This document shows positions 8,301 to 14,666 of a DNA stretch of 18,953 nt, piece after piece. The notes under the pieces are model-generated. The model saw only the letters and a list, made by a program, of their open reading frames with translations. It did no database searches and had not been told where the DNA came from. The DNA is taken from the NCBI GenBank assembly GCA_964458125.1, contig CAYWHE010000064.1, positions 1 to 18,953 of the forward strand, in the 5' to 3' direction. Made by a program: the position numbers and the translations under genes. This stretch comes from CAYWHE01 sp964458125 (GTDB lineage Bacteria; Bacteroidota; Bacteroidia; AKYH767-A; OLB10). Every line of letters begins with the position of its first letter. The stretch's first letter is position 1.

Positions 8301-11152
8301 GGCACCTGTACGGCGATACCGGTACTTACCCGGTAACCCTGACCGTAACGGATTCATCCGGATGCTCCATGACTATCATGCTGGCTGACCCGGTGCAGGT
8401 TTACAACCCGCAGGCGGCGTTCAGCCTGAACTATGGCGTCAGCTGTGTAGGTTTAAGCGTAACCCTGAACAATCTTTCAGTTCATGCGGACCAATATTTC
8501 TGGGACTTTGGTGACGGAACCAGCACCACCCAAACCAGTCCCGTACATGTCTACAACATACCCGGGAATTATACTCTCAGCCTGACAGCCTTTAAAAACA
8601 ATTGCAGCAGTACATACACGATGCCGGTCCCGGTATTTGTCCCGAATACCACCGTTGATTTTTCCTATACCCAGGACCAGCAATGCCTTCCCATTAACAT
8701 CACCTGCACGGATCTAAGCACGGATGTCACCTCCTGGTTCTGGGAATTCGGCGACGGGACAACCTCTGCCCTTCAGAACCCGACCCATACCTTTACCACT
8801 GCTCCCGCCGGGGATATTATCCTGCATGTGGAAAACGTATACGGCTGCAAGCTGTTGAAAAAACTCCCCAACATCACGGCAACCATTGCTGCCTTTAACC
8901 TCAATGACTCTGCCGGGTGCGCTCCGCTGAGCTTGTCCTTTCTTGATTCATCCTCGCATGCTTCTTCCTGGTTCTGGAATTTTGGTGACGGCCAGTCATC
9001 CACCCTGGCCTCACCGCTGCACACCTACCAGCAGGATGGTTATTATAACGTGACGCTGATTGTCCAGGGGCCCTCCGGTTGCCGGGATACCATACAGGCT
9101 GATTCGCTGGTACATATATCCAGTGTACATGCCGGTTTCATTTCCAATAAAACGGCCGACTGCGCACCCGCTGTCATCAACTTTACGGACACTTCCGTTC
9201 AGGCGATTTCCTGGAACTGGAGTTTCGGTGACGGCAGCAGTTCCCAGCTTCAACATCCAACCCATATTTATACGACTCCCGGATGGTATGATGTATCACT
9301 GGTTGTGGGCAATGCCGATGGCTGCATGGATTCCATGCTGGTTTCGCAGATGATCAGGGTGAATGGCACCGTGACAGGTTTCATGGCCTCCGGTACAGGC
9401 GGTTGTTCACCGGTAACCATTCAATTTACAGACACCTCTGCAAACGCCTTCACCTGGCAGTGGAACTTTGGCGACGGATCCCTGTCTACGGTTACCAATC
9501 CTTCCCACCTGTATTCCAGTCCGGGTCAGTACACCGTTTCACTCATCACGGCAGATTCCCTGGGCTGCCAGTCGGTATTCACCAGTCCTTTCACCATCCA
9601 TGTCAATGTCATGCCTGAAGCCGCCTTTGCCGTCAGCGATTCCATCGGCTGTACACCCCTGCAGGTTCATTTCCAAAACGCGTCCACCGGTTTCGACAGC
9701 CTGTACTGGAATTTCGGAGACGGAAATTCCACCGTAAGCACCGGTTCCGTTTCGCATACGTATACCGTGGCAGGTACCTATTATCCCTACCTGGTGGCCT
9801 ATACGGCTGCCGGATGTTACGATACGGCTGCGAGCTCAAATCCGGTAACGGTTGTTTTACAGCCCACGGCTGATTTTACGGGTGGCAACATCAGGGGATG
9901 CGCTCCGCTCCAGGTTTCCTTTACAAACCTGAGCACGTCCGTATCCGGGGGTTCGGCTTATTTCTGGGACTTCGGAAATGGCGACACCTCCATCGTACCC
10001 AACCCGGTTTACACCTACCTCGTTCCGGGCATATACACTGTCACGTTAACGGTTACCAACCAGGGCCTTTGTTCTTCCACTTATACGCGTCAGGCTTATA
10101 TACAGGTATATGACAACAATCCTCCGCCTGTTTCGCCCATCCTGCGTGTTTCCGTTGCCGATGATTCACGCGTGGAGATCCAGTGGCAGAATTCATCCGT
10201 AACCGACCTCGGTGCCTACGTGCTTTACCGCCTGGATCCCTCATCGGGTCAGTACGTGCATGTCTTTACCGACACCAATCCGGGCAACAGCTCCATTTAC
10301 CCTTCCAGTACGTATATAGAGCCGTTACTCAACACGCTTCAGCATACCTATACGTATAAACTTCAGACTGTTGATTTATGCGGTAACGCGCTGCCGCTCG
10401 ACAGTCTGAACCCCCATACCACCATCAACCTCAGCGCGCAGACACAGGGTAAAAACATCAGCTTAAGCTGGACATCCTACGGGGGATGCGGCATCAGCCT
10501 CTATGAAATATACAGGCAGGAACTTGCTTCCGGAAATTACCTCAAAATCGGTGACGTGCCATCCACGCAGCATGCCTGGGTGGATACGGGACTGATCTGC
10601 CCGGAGTTGTATGCCTACCGCGTAACGGCAACCAATATATGCGGCAACACCTATACCTCCCACAGCGATACGTCCATGGCCAAACCTGAAAATGCCCTGA
10701 ATGATCAACACGTGGAAGTGGTGCGTACCACCGTTATCGATGATGAAAACACGCTGACGGAATGGAAGCCTCCGCTTTTATTTCCCGACCAGGTCATCGC
10801 TTACAACATCTACCGCTCGGAAAATGAAACAGGACCCTTCACCCTGGTGGGAACCGTCGGTCCTTCCGTATTCAACTTCATGGACCATACGGCTGAGGTG
10901 CATGTTCAGCATTACTTTTATAATATCGAAGTGGTCAACAGCTGCAATTCCGAAACCCTGCTCAGCAATATCGGATCTTCCATCCTGCTTTTAGCCAACC
11001 CGGAGAATACGGTTACCCGGCTGATCTGGACAGCATATAAAGGCTGGGACAGCGGTGTTGCGCGATACATCATTGAAAAGCAGCGTTCCGACGGCTCCTG
11101 GGAAACCATCAAGGTGGTGGATGGGAGTACGCTGGAAACGACAGACCAGTAA
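5354..11152 (+). CDS. Giant secreted PKD-repeat/FnIII surface protein, apparently truncated at the C-terminus
   Basis: 1932 residues from the ATG at 5354, chosen for an upstream AAGGAA and because it opens a signal peptide (basic MIKISHCRSKSR, hydrophobic core, IKAQ end near residue 35). The in-frame ATG at 5327 is an alternative; 5210 would lie upstream of the candidate promoter. Residues about 36-1587 hold 19 PKD repeats averaging 82 residues, each with a W.FG(D/N)-type motif followed by a PG.Y-type strand. 16 of the 19 have two cysteines, near the start (GCxP) and near the end (GCxD). Then come FnIII-like domains at about 1596-1690, 1691-1785 and 1786-1884, and a fourth from 1885 that stops mid-domain at ETTDQ. 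Such proteins in Bacteroidota usually end in a type IX secretion sorting domain; none is present. A role in adhesion or surface structure is inferred. Confidence 0.9.
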   Translation: MIKISHCRSKSRMPVLMAFLIPMFLLMNSGRIKAQLNASFSVTGATGCAPLNVQFSNTSSGSVSWFWDFGNGNTSVLANPSEIYMLPGSYTVKLVSYDANGNTDSVIQNNVITVIQQPLPSFNANVTSACEGNNNIQFTNTSAWFDSCLWDFGDGVTSSLLNPSHTYTGPGVYSVTLICFNSAYGCQESHTRNQYITIGAKPVVTVSVNRNTTCDVNQPFNFTAVSSNGINYLWNFGDNTGTTQQNPSHVYGAAGIYTVTLITTSSMGCRDTQLLNQYIEVKNNPVPGMLLNDSAGCLPFWITHSTIGTSFSSCLWTFGDGDSSVNPSASHPYQTAGTYTITLYVTYYNGCTNSNSYNNIQALTTPDASISLNNNEGCRPLTVQCVNSSSNATSYLWDFGDGTTSTAFAPSHTYTQNGIYYVKLTAMNSNGCSDVTLPYTVKVKGPGANIFADVNAGCPPLLVHFNANPVMQSSYFWDFGDGTTSLQANPQHTFLNQGTYAVRLAVTNAFGCTDTVTTPTFIQVAMPSGNFNPQAPVSGCIPMTINLSDNTPGAASWTWDFGDGTTGNGQQVTHTYTVPGTYSVNLNTGSAGGGCSQTITNFATFIAGGGVAGFSYNQSLCPPYTAWFQDTSTNAVSWFWDFGDGNTSNLQNPNHIYLEPGYYNVSLTITTADGCQVTCMHNYAMHFQPLIANATAFTTDTALPMTVNFYANSTGATWWLWSFGDSTTSTLENPVHTYTIPGPYNITLTIGNDSCTYTYNYPPTNIGVGSGGLSNQVDSVHAPPPYAGCAPMGVNFHNPFFNTVSWLWDFGDGQTSTLSDPTHVYLQPGLYDVTLYAIRSNGITDSLIQPGAVLVSGSVDADFNIAYAGSCTGTVVSLSVTDSTISNFQWDFGDGTASTLPNPVHTYPNNGTNYFISLSASDSSGCRNFMTQSFFTGSGIPLHPSKKNVCAGDTVYFDSGNLQFSSYTWHFGDGDSSLQQQAWHLYGDTGTYPVTLTVTDSSGCSMTIMLADPVQVYNPQAAFSLNYGVSCVGLSVTLNNLSVHADQYFWDFGDGTSTTQTSPVHVYNIPGNYTLSLTAFKNNCSSTYTMPVPVFVPNTTVDFSYTQDQQCLPINITCTDLSTDVTSWFWEFGDGTTSALQNPTHTFTTAPAGDIILHVENVYGCKLLKKLPNITATIAAFNLNDSAGCAPLSLSFLDSSSHASSWFWNFGDGQSSTLASPLHTYQQDGYYNVTLIVQGPSGCRDTIQADSLVHISSVHAGFISNKTADCAPAVINFTDTSVQAISWNWSFGDGSSSQLQHPTHIYTTPGWYDVSLVVGNADGCMDSMLVSQMIRVNGTVTGFMASGTGGCSPVTIQFTDTSANAFTWQWNFGDGSLSTVTNPSHLYSSPGQYTVSLITADSLGCQSVFTSPFTIHVNVMPEAAFAVSDSIGCTPLQVHFQNASTGFDSLYWNFGDGNSTVSTGSVSHTYTVAGTYYPYLVAYTAAGCYDTAASSNPVTVVLQPTADFTGGNIRGCAPLQVSFTNLSTSVSGGSAYFWDFGNGDTSIVPNPVYTYLVPGIYTVTLTVTNQGLCSSTYTRQAYIQVYDNNPPPVSPILRVSVADDSRVEIQWQNSSVTDLGAYVLYRLDPSSGQYVHVFTDTNPGNSSIYPSSTYIEPLLNTLQHTYTYKLQTVDLCGNALPLDSLNPHTTINLSAQTQGKNISLSWTSYGGCGISLYEIYRQELASGNYLKIGDVPSTQHAWVDTGLICPELYAYRVTATNICGNTYTSHSDTSMAKPENALNDQHVEVVRTTVIDDENTLTEWKPPLLFPDQVIAYNIYRSENETGPFTLVGTVGPSVFNFMDHTAEVHVQHYFYNIEVVNSCNSETLLSNIGSSILLLANPENTVTRLIWTAYKGWDSGVARYIIEKQRSDGSWETIKVVDGSTLETTDQ

Positions 11153-11179
11153 ACCGCAGCCTGCCGATTATCCTCACCG

Positions 11180-11195
11180 CCGCCTGATCCGGCGG
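11180..11195. terminator. Weak hairpin between the convergent PKD and yihY genes
   Basis: CCGCC and GGCGG form a 5-bp stem around a 6-nt loop, 28 nt after the stop of the PKD gene and 62 nt after the stop of yihY. Downstream bases on plus are only mildly T-rich (from 11206), so termination is a guess based mainly on position between convergent genes. Confidence 0.3.
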
Positions 11196-11256
11196 GCTTA
11201 AAAACCTTTCCGTTTGTTCTTCCGATTCCAGTTCACAGCCATGCGCCTCCGGGTCT

Positions 11257-12204
11257 TCAGATCGGTTTCCGGATCCGGGGGGTACGTTTGGCCATATCGA
11301 TGGAAGCATTCAGTTCAAACCCGATAATCAGCTGCAACACATTAAAGAAAATCCAGCTCAGGATGACGATGAGTGTTCCGATGGAACCGTAAATTTTATT
11401 GTATTGTCCGAAGTGGGTGATAAAGTAATTAAACCCCAGTGAGGTGGCGATCACCAGTATGGTGGCCAGGGTGGAACCGGCCGTCACAAAACGCCATTGC
11501 CTTTTCCGCATGGAAGCCGCTGTTCCGTATGTATAGATCATGGAGATGGCTACAAAACACAATGAAATGAGGATGATCCACTGGCCGGCATCGACCAGGA
11601 ACAGCGGAATCTTTTTGCCCATGATTTTTTCCCTGATGATGAATTTTGCCGCAACCTCCGAACCGATGATCAGCAGAATGACCATAAAGACGAGAACGGC
11701 CAGGACAAGCGTCAGCACCAGGGAGGTCACCCGCATTTTAAACGGGGACCTGGTTTCCCGTACGTGATAGGTCTGGCTGAATCCTTCCAGCAATGCAAAC
11801 ACCCCGTTGGTGGAGACGTACAGGGCGAAGAGGAAACCAAAGGATAAAAGCCCCCCCCGCTGGTGACGGATAATGTCATCGATGGTTTTATAAGAAGCCG
11901 CATAGGTGTTGGCCGGCAGCAGGGTTTTGATCAGGCCGAGCACCTGGTCCTGGAAACCATGAATGGGAATGTAGGGAATGAGCGTAAAGAGGAAAATAAT
12001 GGTTGGAAAAAGGGCCAGGAAAAAACTGAAGGAAACCGAACGGGCCCGCATTTGAATATCTCCCTTGCTTAAACCCCGTATAAAAAACTGTGCGACATCA
12101 TATAAAGGAAGCCCCTCGAATCCTGGCAGGCGGATATGCCTGGTCAGCTCGATCAGCTGGGTGACGACGGGCAGTCTCTCCAGATATTGCAGCATTTTAC
12201 TCAA
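11257..12204 (-). CDS. YihY/virulence factor BrkB family inner-membrane protein
   Basis: 315 residues with six probable transmembrane helices, at about 55-77, 118-140, 158-181, 205-226, 238-262 and 272-297. Family-like features are RARSVSFSFFLALFP near 53-67, GFSQTYHVRETRSPF at 141-155 and YGSIGTLIVILSWIFFNVLQ at 272-291 followed by the GFELNAS end. The family was once called ribonuclease BN by mistake; its true role is not settled, with transport suggested. It follows nadC by only 12 nt on the same strand, so the two are probably one transcript. A run of eight C (G on the coding strand) at 11851-11858 encodes part of RGG and could be prone to slippage. It converges with the PKD giant. Confidence 0.9.
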   Translation of the reverse strand: MSKMLQYLERLPVVTQLIELTRHIRLPGFEGLPLYDVAQFFIRGLSKGDIQMRARSVSFSFFLALFPTIIFLFTLIPYIPIHGFQDQVLGLIKTLLPANTYAASYKTIDDIIRHQRGGLLSFGFLFALYVSTNGVFALLEGFSQTYHVRETRSPFKMRVTSLVLTLVLAVLVFMVILLIIGSEVAAKFIIREKIMGKKIPLFLVDAGQWIILISLCFVAISMIYTYGTAASMRKRQWRFVTAGSTLATILVIATSLGFNYFITHFGQYNKIYGSIGTLIVILSWIFFNVLQLIIGFELNASIDMAKRTPRIRKPI

Positions 12205-12216
12205 CGGTACCGGAAT

Positions 12217-13065
12217 TTATCGGACTGCCTTTAAACTCATGTCGAGGCTCCTGAACGAATGCGTCAGGGCGCCGGCGGAGATGAAATCAACACCGGTGGC
12301 TGCATATTCTCGTATAGAATCAAGCGTTATACCACCGGAGGCCTCGGTCTCATAACGTCTGTCGATCAGGAGAACCGCTTCACGCAAACCGGCCGGCGAA
12401 AAATTATCCAGCAGGATACGGTTCACACCACCTGTTTCCAGAACAAGCCTGACCTCTTCCATGTTGCGTGTTTCGATTTCAACGGCCAGCTCAAGCCTGT
12501 TTTTCTCCAGGTAGTTTTTTGCCGCCCGGATAGCCTGGGGAATACCCCCTGCATAATCCACGTGATTGTCCTTGATGAGAATCATGTCAAACAAACCGTA
12601 TCGGTGATTCATTCCCCCGCCGATCCGCACGGCCCATTTTTCTATCGTCCGGCATAGTGGCGTAGTCTTCCGGGTATCCAGCACGCGGGCCGGGAATCCA
12701 GCCACGGCTTCCACGAACCGGCTGGTCATGGTGGCGATGCCGCTCATACGCTGCATGCAGTTCAGCACCAGGCGTTCAGAGGTTAAAACCGAACGGGCAG
12801 AACCTTCCACCGAAAAAACAATATCACCGGGTTTCACCTGGGTGCCGTCATCCAGGTGTTTGCGAAACACAACAGCAGGGTCATAAAAGCGGAAAATTTG
12901 TTCAGCCAGTTCCACCCCGGCCACCACGCCCTGATCCTTGACGAGGAGACTGGCTTTTCCTGCCGCACCATCGCTTATACAGGCCATGGAGGTATGGTCG
13001 CCCCGGCCTACATCTTCCTGGAAGGCCCTGCGGATAAAATCTTCCAGTTCCGGTTTACCGTTCAT
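12217..13065 (-). CDS. nadC: Nicotinate-nucleotide pyrophosphorylase (carboxylating), quinolinate phosphoribosyltransferase
   Basis: 282 residues, the usual length. The enzyme turns quinolinate and PRPP into nicotinate mononucleotide with loss of CO2, in de novo NAD synthesis in the cytoplasm. Clear family motifs are EDVGRGDHTS at 17-26, ERLVLNCMQRMSGIAT at 97-112, DTRKTTP at 130-136, HRYGLFDMILIKDNH at 154-168, EIETRN at 196-201, EASGGI at 241-246 and SAGALTHS at 263-270; no key residue looks lost. A near-perfect Bacteroidota promoter lies about 20 nt upstream, giving a very short leader. yihY follows after 12 nt and is probably co-transcribed. nadA and nadB are not in the window. Confidence 0.97.
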   Translation of the reverse strand: MNGKPELEDFIRRAFQEDVGRGDHTSMACISDGAAGKASLLVKDQGVVAGVELAEQIFRFYDPAVVFRKHLDDGTQVKPGDIVFSVEGSARSVLTSERLVLNCMQRMSGIATMTSRFVEAVAGFPARVLDTRKTTPLCRTIEKWAVRIGGGMNHRYGLFDMILIKDNHVDYAGGIPQAIRAAKNYLEKNRLELAVEIETRNMEEVRLVLETGGVNRILLDNFSPAGLREAVLLIDRRYETEASGGITLDSIREYAATGVDFISAGALTHSFRSLDMSLKAVR

Positions 13066-13085
13066 GAATCAGGTTCATTTTCCTG

Positions 13086-13116
13086 CAAAGGTATGATGGA
13101 ATAACCACACGCCAAA
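13086..13116 (-). promoter_or_regulatory. Bacteroidota-type promoter of nadC (TTTG-N19-TACCTTTG)
   Basis: On the minus strand a TTTG box (13116-13113) is followed after exactly 19 nt by TACCTTTG (13093-13086), matching the known -33/-7 pattern of the Bacteroidota primary sigma factor. Transcription would start near 13079, giving a leader of about 14 nt to the nadC ATG at 13065. Confidence 0.75.
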
Positions 13117-13331
13117 GGTTTATGGTTAAAGCCCGGCCCATTATCCATTTCATACCCACCGGAAAGGCCATCAGCAGGAAGAGCCGGGCTATGCGAGGCA
13201 TACCTGTAACGGGCAACGTCAAAAGGCCCTGACCACTCCGTTTTGAGAAAGAGGGATCATACCTGAACTGGCCCTTTACGGCTGTTCAAATCCGATAAAA
13301 ATGGAATCTGGGGATGTCCGGCATTCTTTAT

Positions 13332-13357
13332 AAAAAAAGCCGGTTAAAAAAACCGGC
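13332..13357 (-). terminator. Intrinsic terminator of the DUF4783 gene
   Basis: On the minus strand GCCGGTT and AACCGGC form a perfect 7-bp stem with a 5-nt T loop (13357-13339), followed at once by seven T (13338-13332). It starts 21 nt past the stop codon of the DUF4783 gene and separates it from nadC transcription. Confidence 0.9.
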
Positions 13358-13377
13358 CTATAAAATTATTGAGCTCT

Positions 13378-13770
13378 TTATTCCTTTTCAAAACGAAGTT
13401 CCTGGATGTATTCACTGGCCCCGACCTGTTTGATAAAAAAATAAGTTCTGTAATTATTTCCCTGTTGGGTGGTGAGGTTTCCGATGGCATACTTGGCGCC
13501 TTCTTTGGATAATCCCTGGTGAATGAGGGTAAAACTGCGGGGGGTGTTTTTAGAGAAAAATTCCTTCAGCACCTGTTCCGCCTGTGCCTTACTGTAAACT
13601 TCCTCCTGGTTGCCTATGGTTAATTCCACGTTGGTATTAAAATACTGGGAAATTTCACCCGCTTTTCCGCTCCTGATGGCTGTACTGATGATTTCGTATA
13701 TATCAGGGGTTGCCATACTGGTAAAGCCTGTGATCAGCAGGAACAACATCAGACCAATTCGCTTTTTCAT
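13378..13770 (-). CDS. DUF4783 family small exported protein
   Basis: 130 residues from the ATG at 13770, which opens a signal peptide (MKKRIGLMLFLLITGFTSMA, cleavage near residue 20). The frame extends upstream to 13833, but those residues would precede the signal. The mature part resembles DUF4783, an NTF2-like domain found mostly in Bacteroidota: GKAGEISQYFNTNVELTI at about 36-52, VYSKAQAEQVLKEFF at 58-72, then FTLIHQG and KYAIGNL, and the terminal LRFEKE. No catalytic residue is evident and the function is unknown. It has its own terminator. Its nearness to nadC, yihY and rlmH recalls an arrangement I believe is common in this phylum. An upstream -7-like box at 13953-13960 and a terminator-like hairpin at 13844-13868 may affect its expression. 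Confidence 0.85.
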   Translation of the reverse strand: MKKRIGLMLFLLITGFTSMATPDIYEIISTAIRSGKAGEISQYFNTNVELTIGNQEEVYSKAQAEQVLKEFFSKNTPRSFTLIHQGLSKEGAKYAIGNLTTQQGNNYRTYFFIKQVGASEYIQELRFEKE

Positions 13771-13843
13771 CTGGAGACAGTTAGTTTTATTCAGGACCAC
13801 CACATTTAGCAAAAACCAAGCCAACCAGGACATTTACCGCGTG

Positions 13844-13868
13844 AAAAAACGCCCCTTCCGGAAAGGAG
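13844..13868 (-). terminator. Terminator-like hairpin in the leader of the DUF4783 gene
   Basis: On the minus strand CTCCTT and AAGGGG pair (one G-U) around a TCCGG loop (13868-13852), followed by CG and six T (13849-13844). It lies about 75-100 nt before the start codon at 13770. It could end a short upstream RNA or attenuate the DUF4783 transcript. Confidence 0.45.
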
Positions 13869-13952
13869 TTGCCCTGGCTTTTCATTTTATAAACTTTTGT
13901 TATTCAATATATTAAAAAATACTGAAAGGGGTAATTCAATCATTGGCTGATC

Positions 13953-13960
13953 CAAAGGTA
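13953..13960 (-). promoter_or_regulatory. Candidate -7 box (TACCTTTG) upstream of the DUF4783 gene
   Basis: Identical to the -7 box of nadC on the same strand. No TTTG box is visible 18-21 nt upstream. A start near 13946 would give either a leader of about 175 nt to the DUF4783 ATG or a short RNA of about 100 nt ending at the hairpin at 13844-13868. Confidence 0.4.
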
Positions 13961-14130
13961 TATGAATTTGGATGTAATAATCGCTTTTTTTTAAAAAAGT
14001 TTTCAAATACTTATCATGCTTTTGTTATTAAATTTTTACTCCCCAAAACCTGATGGAGATTTCATCCGGACCCTTTTCATGAATAAGTCAGGCCATAGTT
14101 GTTGTCGTGGCGCCGGTAGCTGATATTTTC

Positions 14131-14138
14131 TACTTTTG
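14131..14138 (+). promoter_or_regulatory. Candidate -7 box (TACTTTTG) immediately before rlmH
   Basis: An exact TAnnTTTG match ending 4 nt before the ATG at 14143. Given the usual distance from this box to the start of transcription, the mRNA would begin at or within a few bases of the ATG, so it may be leaderless. No good TTTG box is seen at the proper distance upstream. Confidence 0.5.
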
Positions 14139-14142
14139 CAGC

Positions 14143-14616
14143 ATGCGTCTGCGCCTGCTTGTCATCGGAAAAACCGGCCAGGATTTTATCCGGGAAGGTT
14201 GTGAATTTTACCGGAAGCGACTTGTTCATTACATTCCTTTTGAACTCACCTGCCTGCCTGAAGTGAAACGGAATTCCTCCATGACACCGGCACAAATGAA
14301 AAAGGCAGAATCGGATATCCTGATGAAAGCGGTGGCTCCTCAGGACAGGCTAATCCTGCTGGATGAAAACGGCAGATCCTTTACTTCGGTTGAATGGGCG
14401 GGATTTATGGAAACGGAACTGAATCAAAGCAGGAAGGAATTACTTTTCGCCATCGGGGGCGCCTATGGATTTGATGAACGCATAAAGAAAAGAGCCCATG
14501 CCCTGATTTCCCTTTCCGGGCTCACTTTTCCCAACCAGCTTTGCAGGCTGATTTTTATCGAACAGCTATACCGGGCCTTTACCATTATCCGAAACGAATC
14601 GTATCATCATACCTGA
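14143..14616 (+). CDS. rlmH: 23S rRNA (pseudouridine1915-N3)-methyltransferase RlmH
   Basis: 157 residues, the usual length for this SPOUT-class enzyme, which methylates pseudouridine 1915 of 23S rRNA on the ribosome using S-adenosylmethionine. The start at 14143 fits the family N-terminus MRLRLLVIGK; the frame opens 36 nt earlier, but that extension overlaps the candidate promoter. Visible motifs are LDENGRSFTSVEWA at 73-86, the SAM-site FAIGGAYGF at 102-110, SLSGLTFPNQ at 123-132 and EQLYRAFTII, ending in the catalytic-region ESYHH at 152-156. The residue before Q132 is asparagine where a histidine is usual (PHQ/SHQ-type sequences). Divergent from the DUF4783 gene. Confidence 0.95.
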   Translation: MRLRLLVIGKTGQDFIREGCEFYRKRLVHYIPFELTCLPEVKRNSSMTPAQMKKAESDILMKAVAPQDRLILLDENGRSFTSVEWAGFMETELNQSRKELLFAIGGAYGFDERIKKRAHALISLSGLTFPNQLCRLIFIEQLYRAFTIIRNESYHHT

Positions 14617-14666
14617 ATGCCGCATACAGGACGAACCATTCAGGCATGCAGCGGGGTATTGAACCG

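Larger units (their letters stand above)
13066..13377. other. Intergenic region between nadC and the DUF4783 gene
   Basis: 312 nt holding the nadC promoter (13086-13116) and the terminator of the DUF4783 gene (13332-13357). Between them, about 215 nt contain no convincing gene. An 8-bp inverted repeat, AGCCCGGC at 13130-13137 and GCCGGGCT at 13183-13190, encloses 45 nt and could fold, but its role is unknown. A 48-codon frame ending over the nadC start was not accepted as a gene. Confidence 0.6.
13771..14142. other. AT-rich divergent intergenic region between the DUF4783 gene and rlmH
   Basis: 372 nt with no accepted gene. The stretch from about 13880 to 14040 is strongly AT-rich, with a T8A6 tract at 13984-13997. 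It holds a minus-strand -7-like box (13953-13960), the hairpin at 13844-13868 and the plus-strand rlmH box (14131-14138). A 32-codon minus-strand frame overlaps the hairpin but has no supporting feature. Confidence 0.55.

Noticed and set aside
5460..10110. Repeat array considered as a CRISPR-like or tandem DNA repeat
   Set aside because: The periodicity of about 245 nt is that of protein domains (PKD) with degenerate DNA between short motifs; no constant repeat-spacer structure.
13067..13213. 48-codon minus-strand frame with a hydrophobic stretch upstream of nadC
   Set aside because: It covers the nadC promoter and overlaps its start; no ribosome site or recognisable family.
13775..13890. 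32-codon minus-strand frame in the leader of the DUF4783 gene
   Set aside because: It overlaps the terminator-like hairpin and has no recognisable sequence; could be a leader peptide but nothing supports it.
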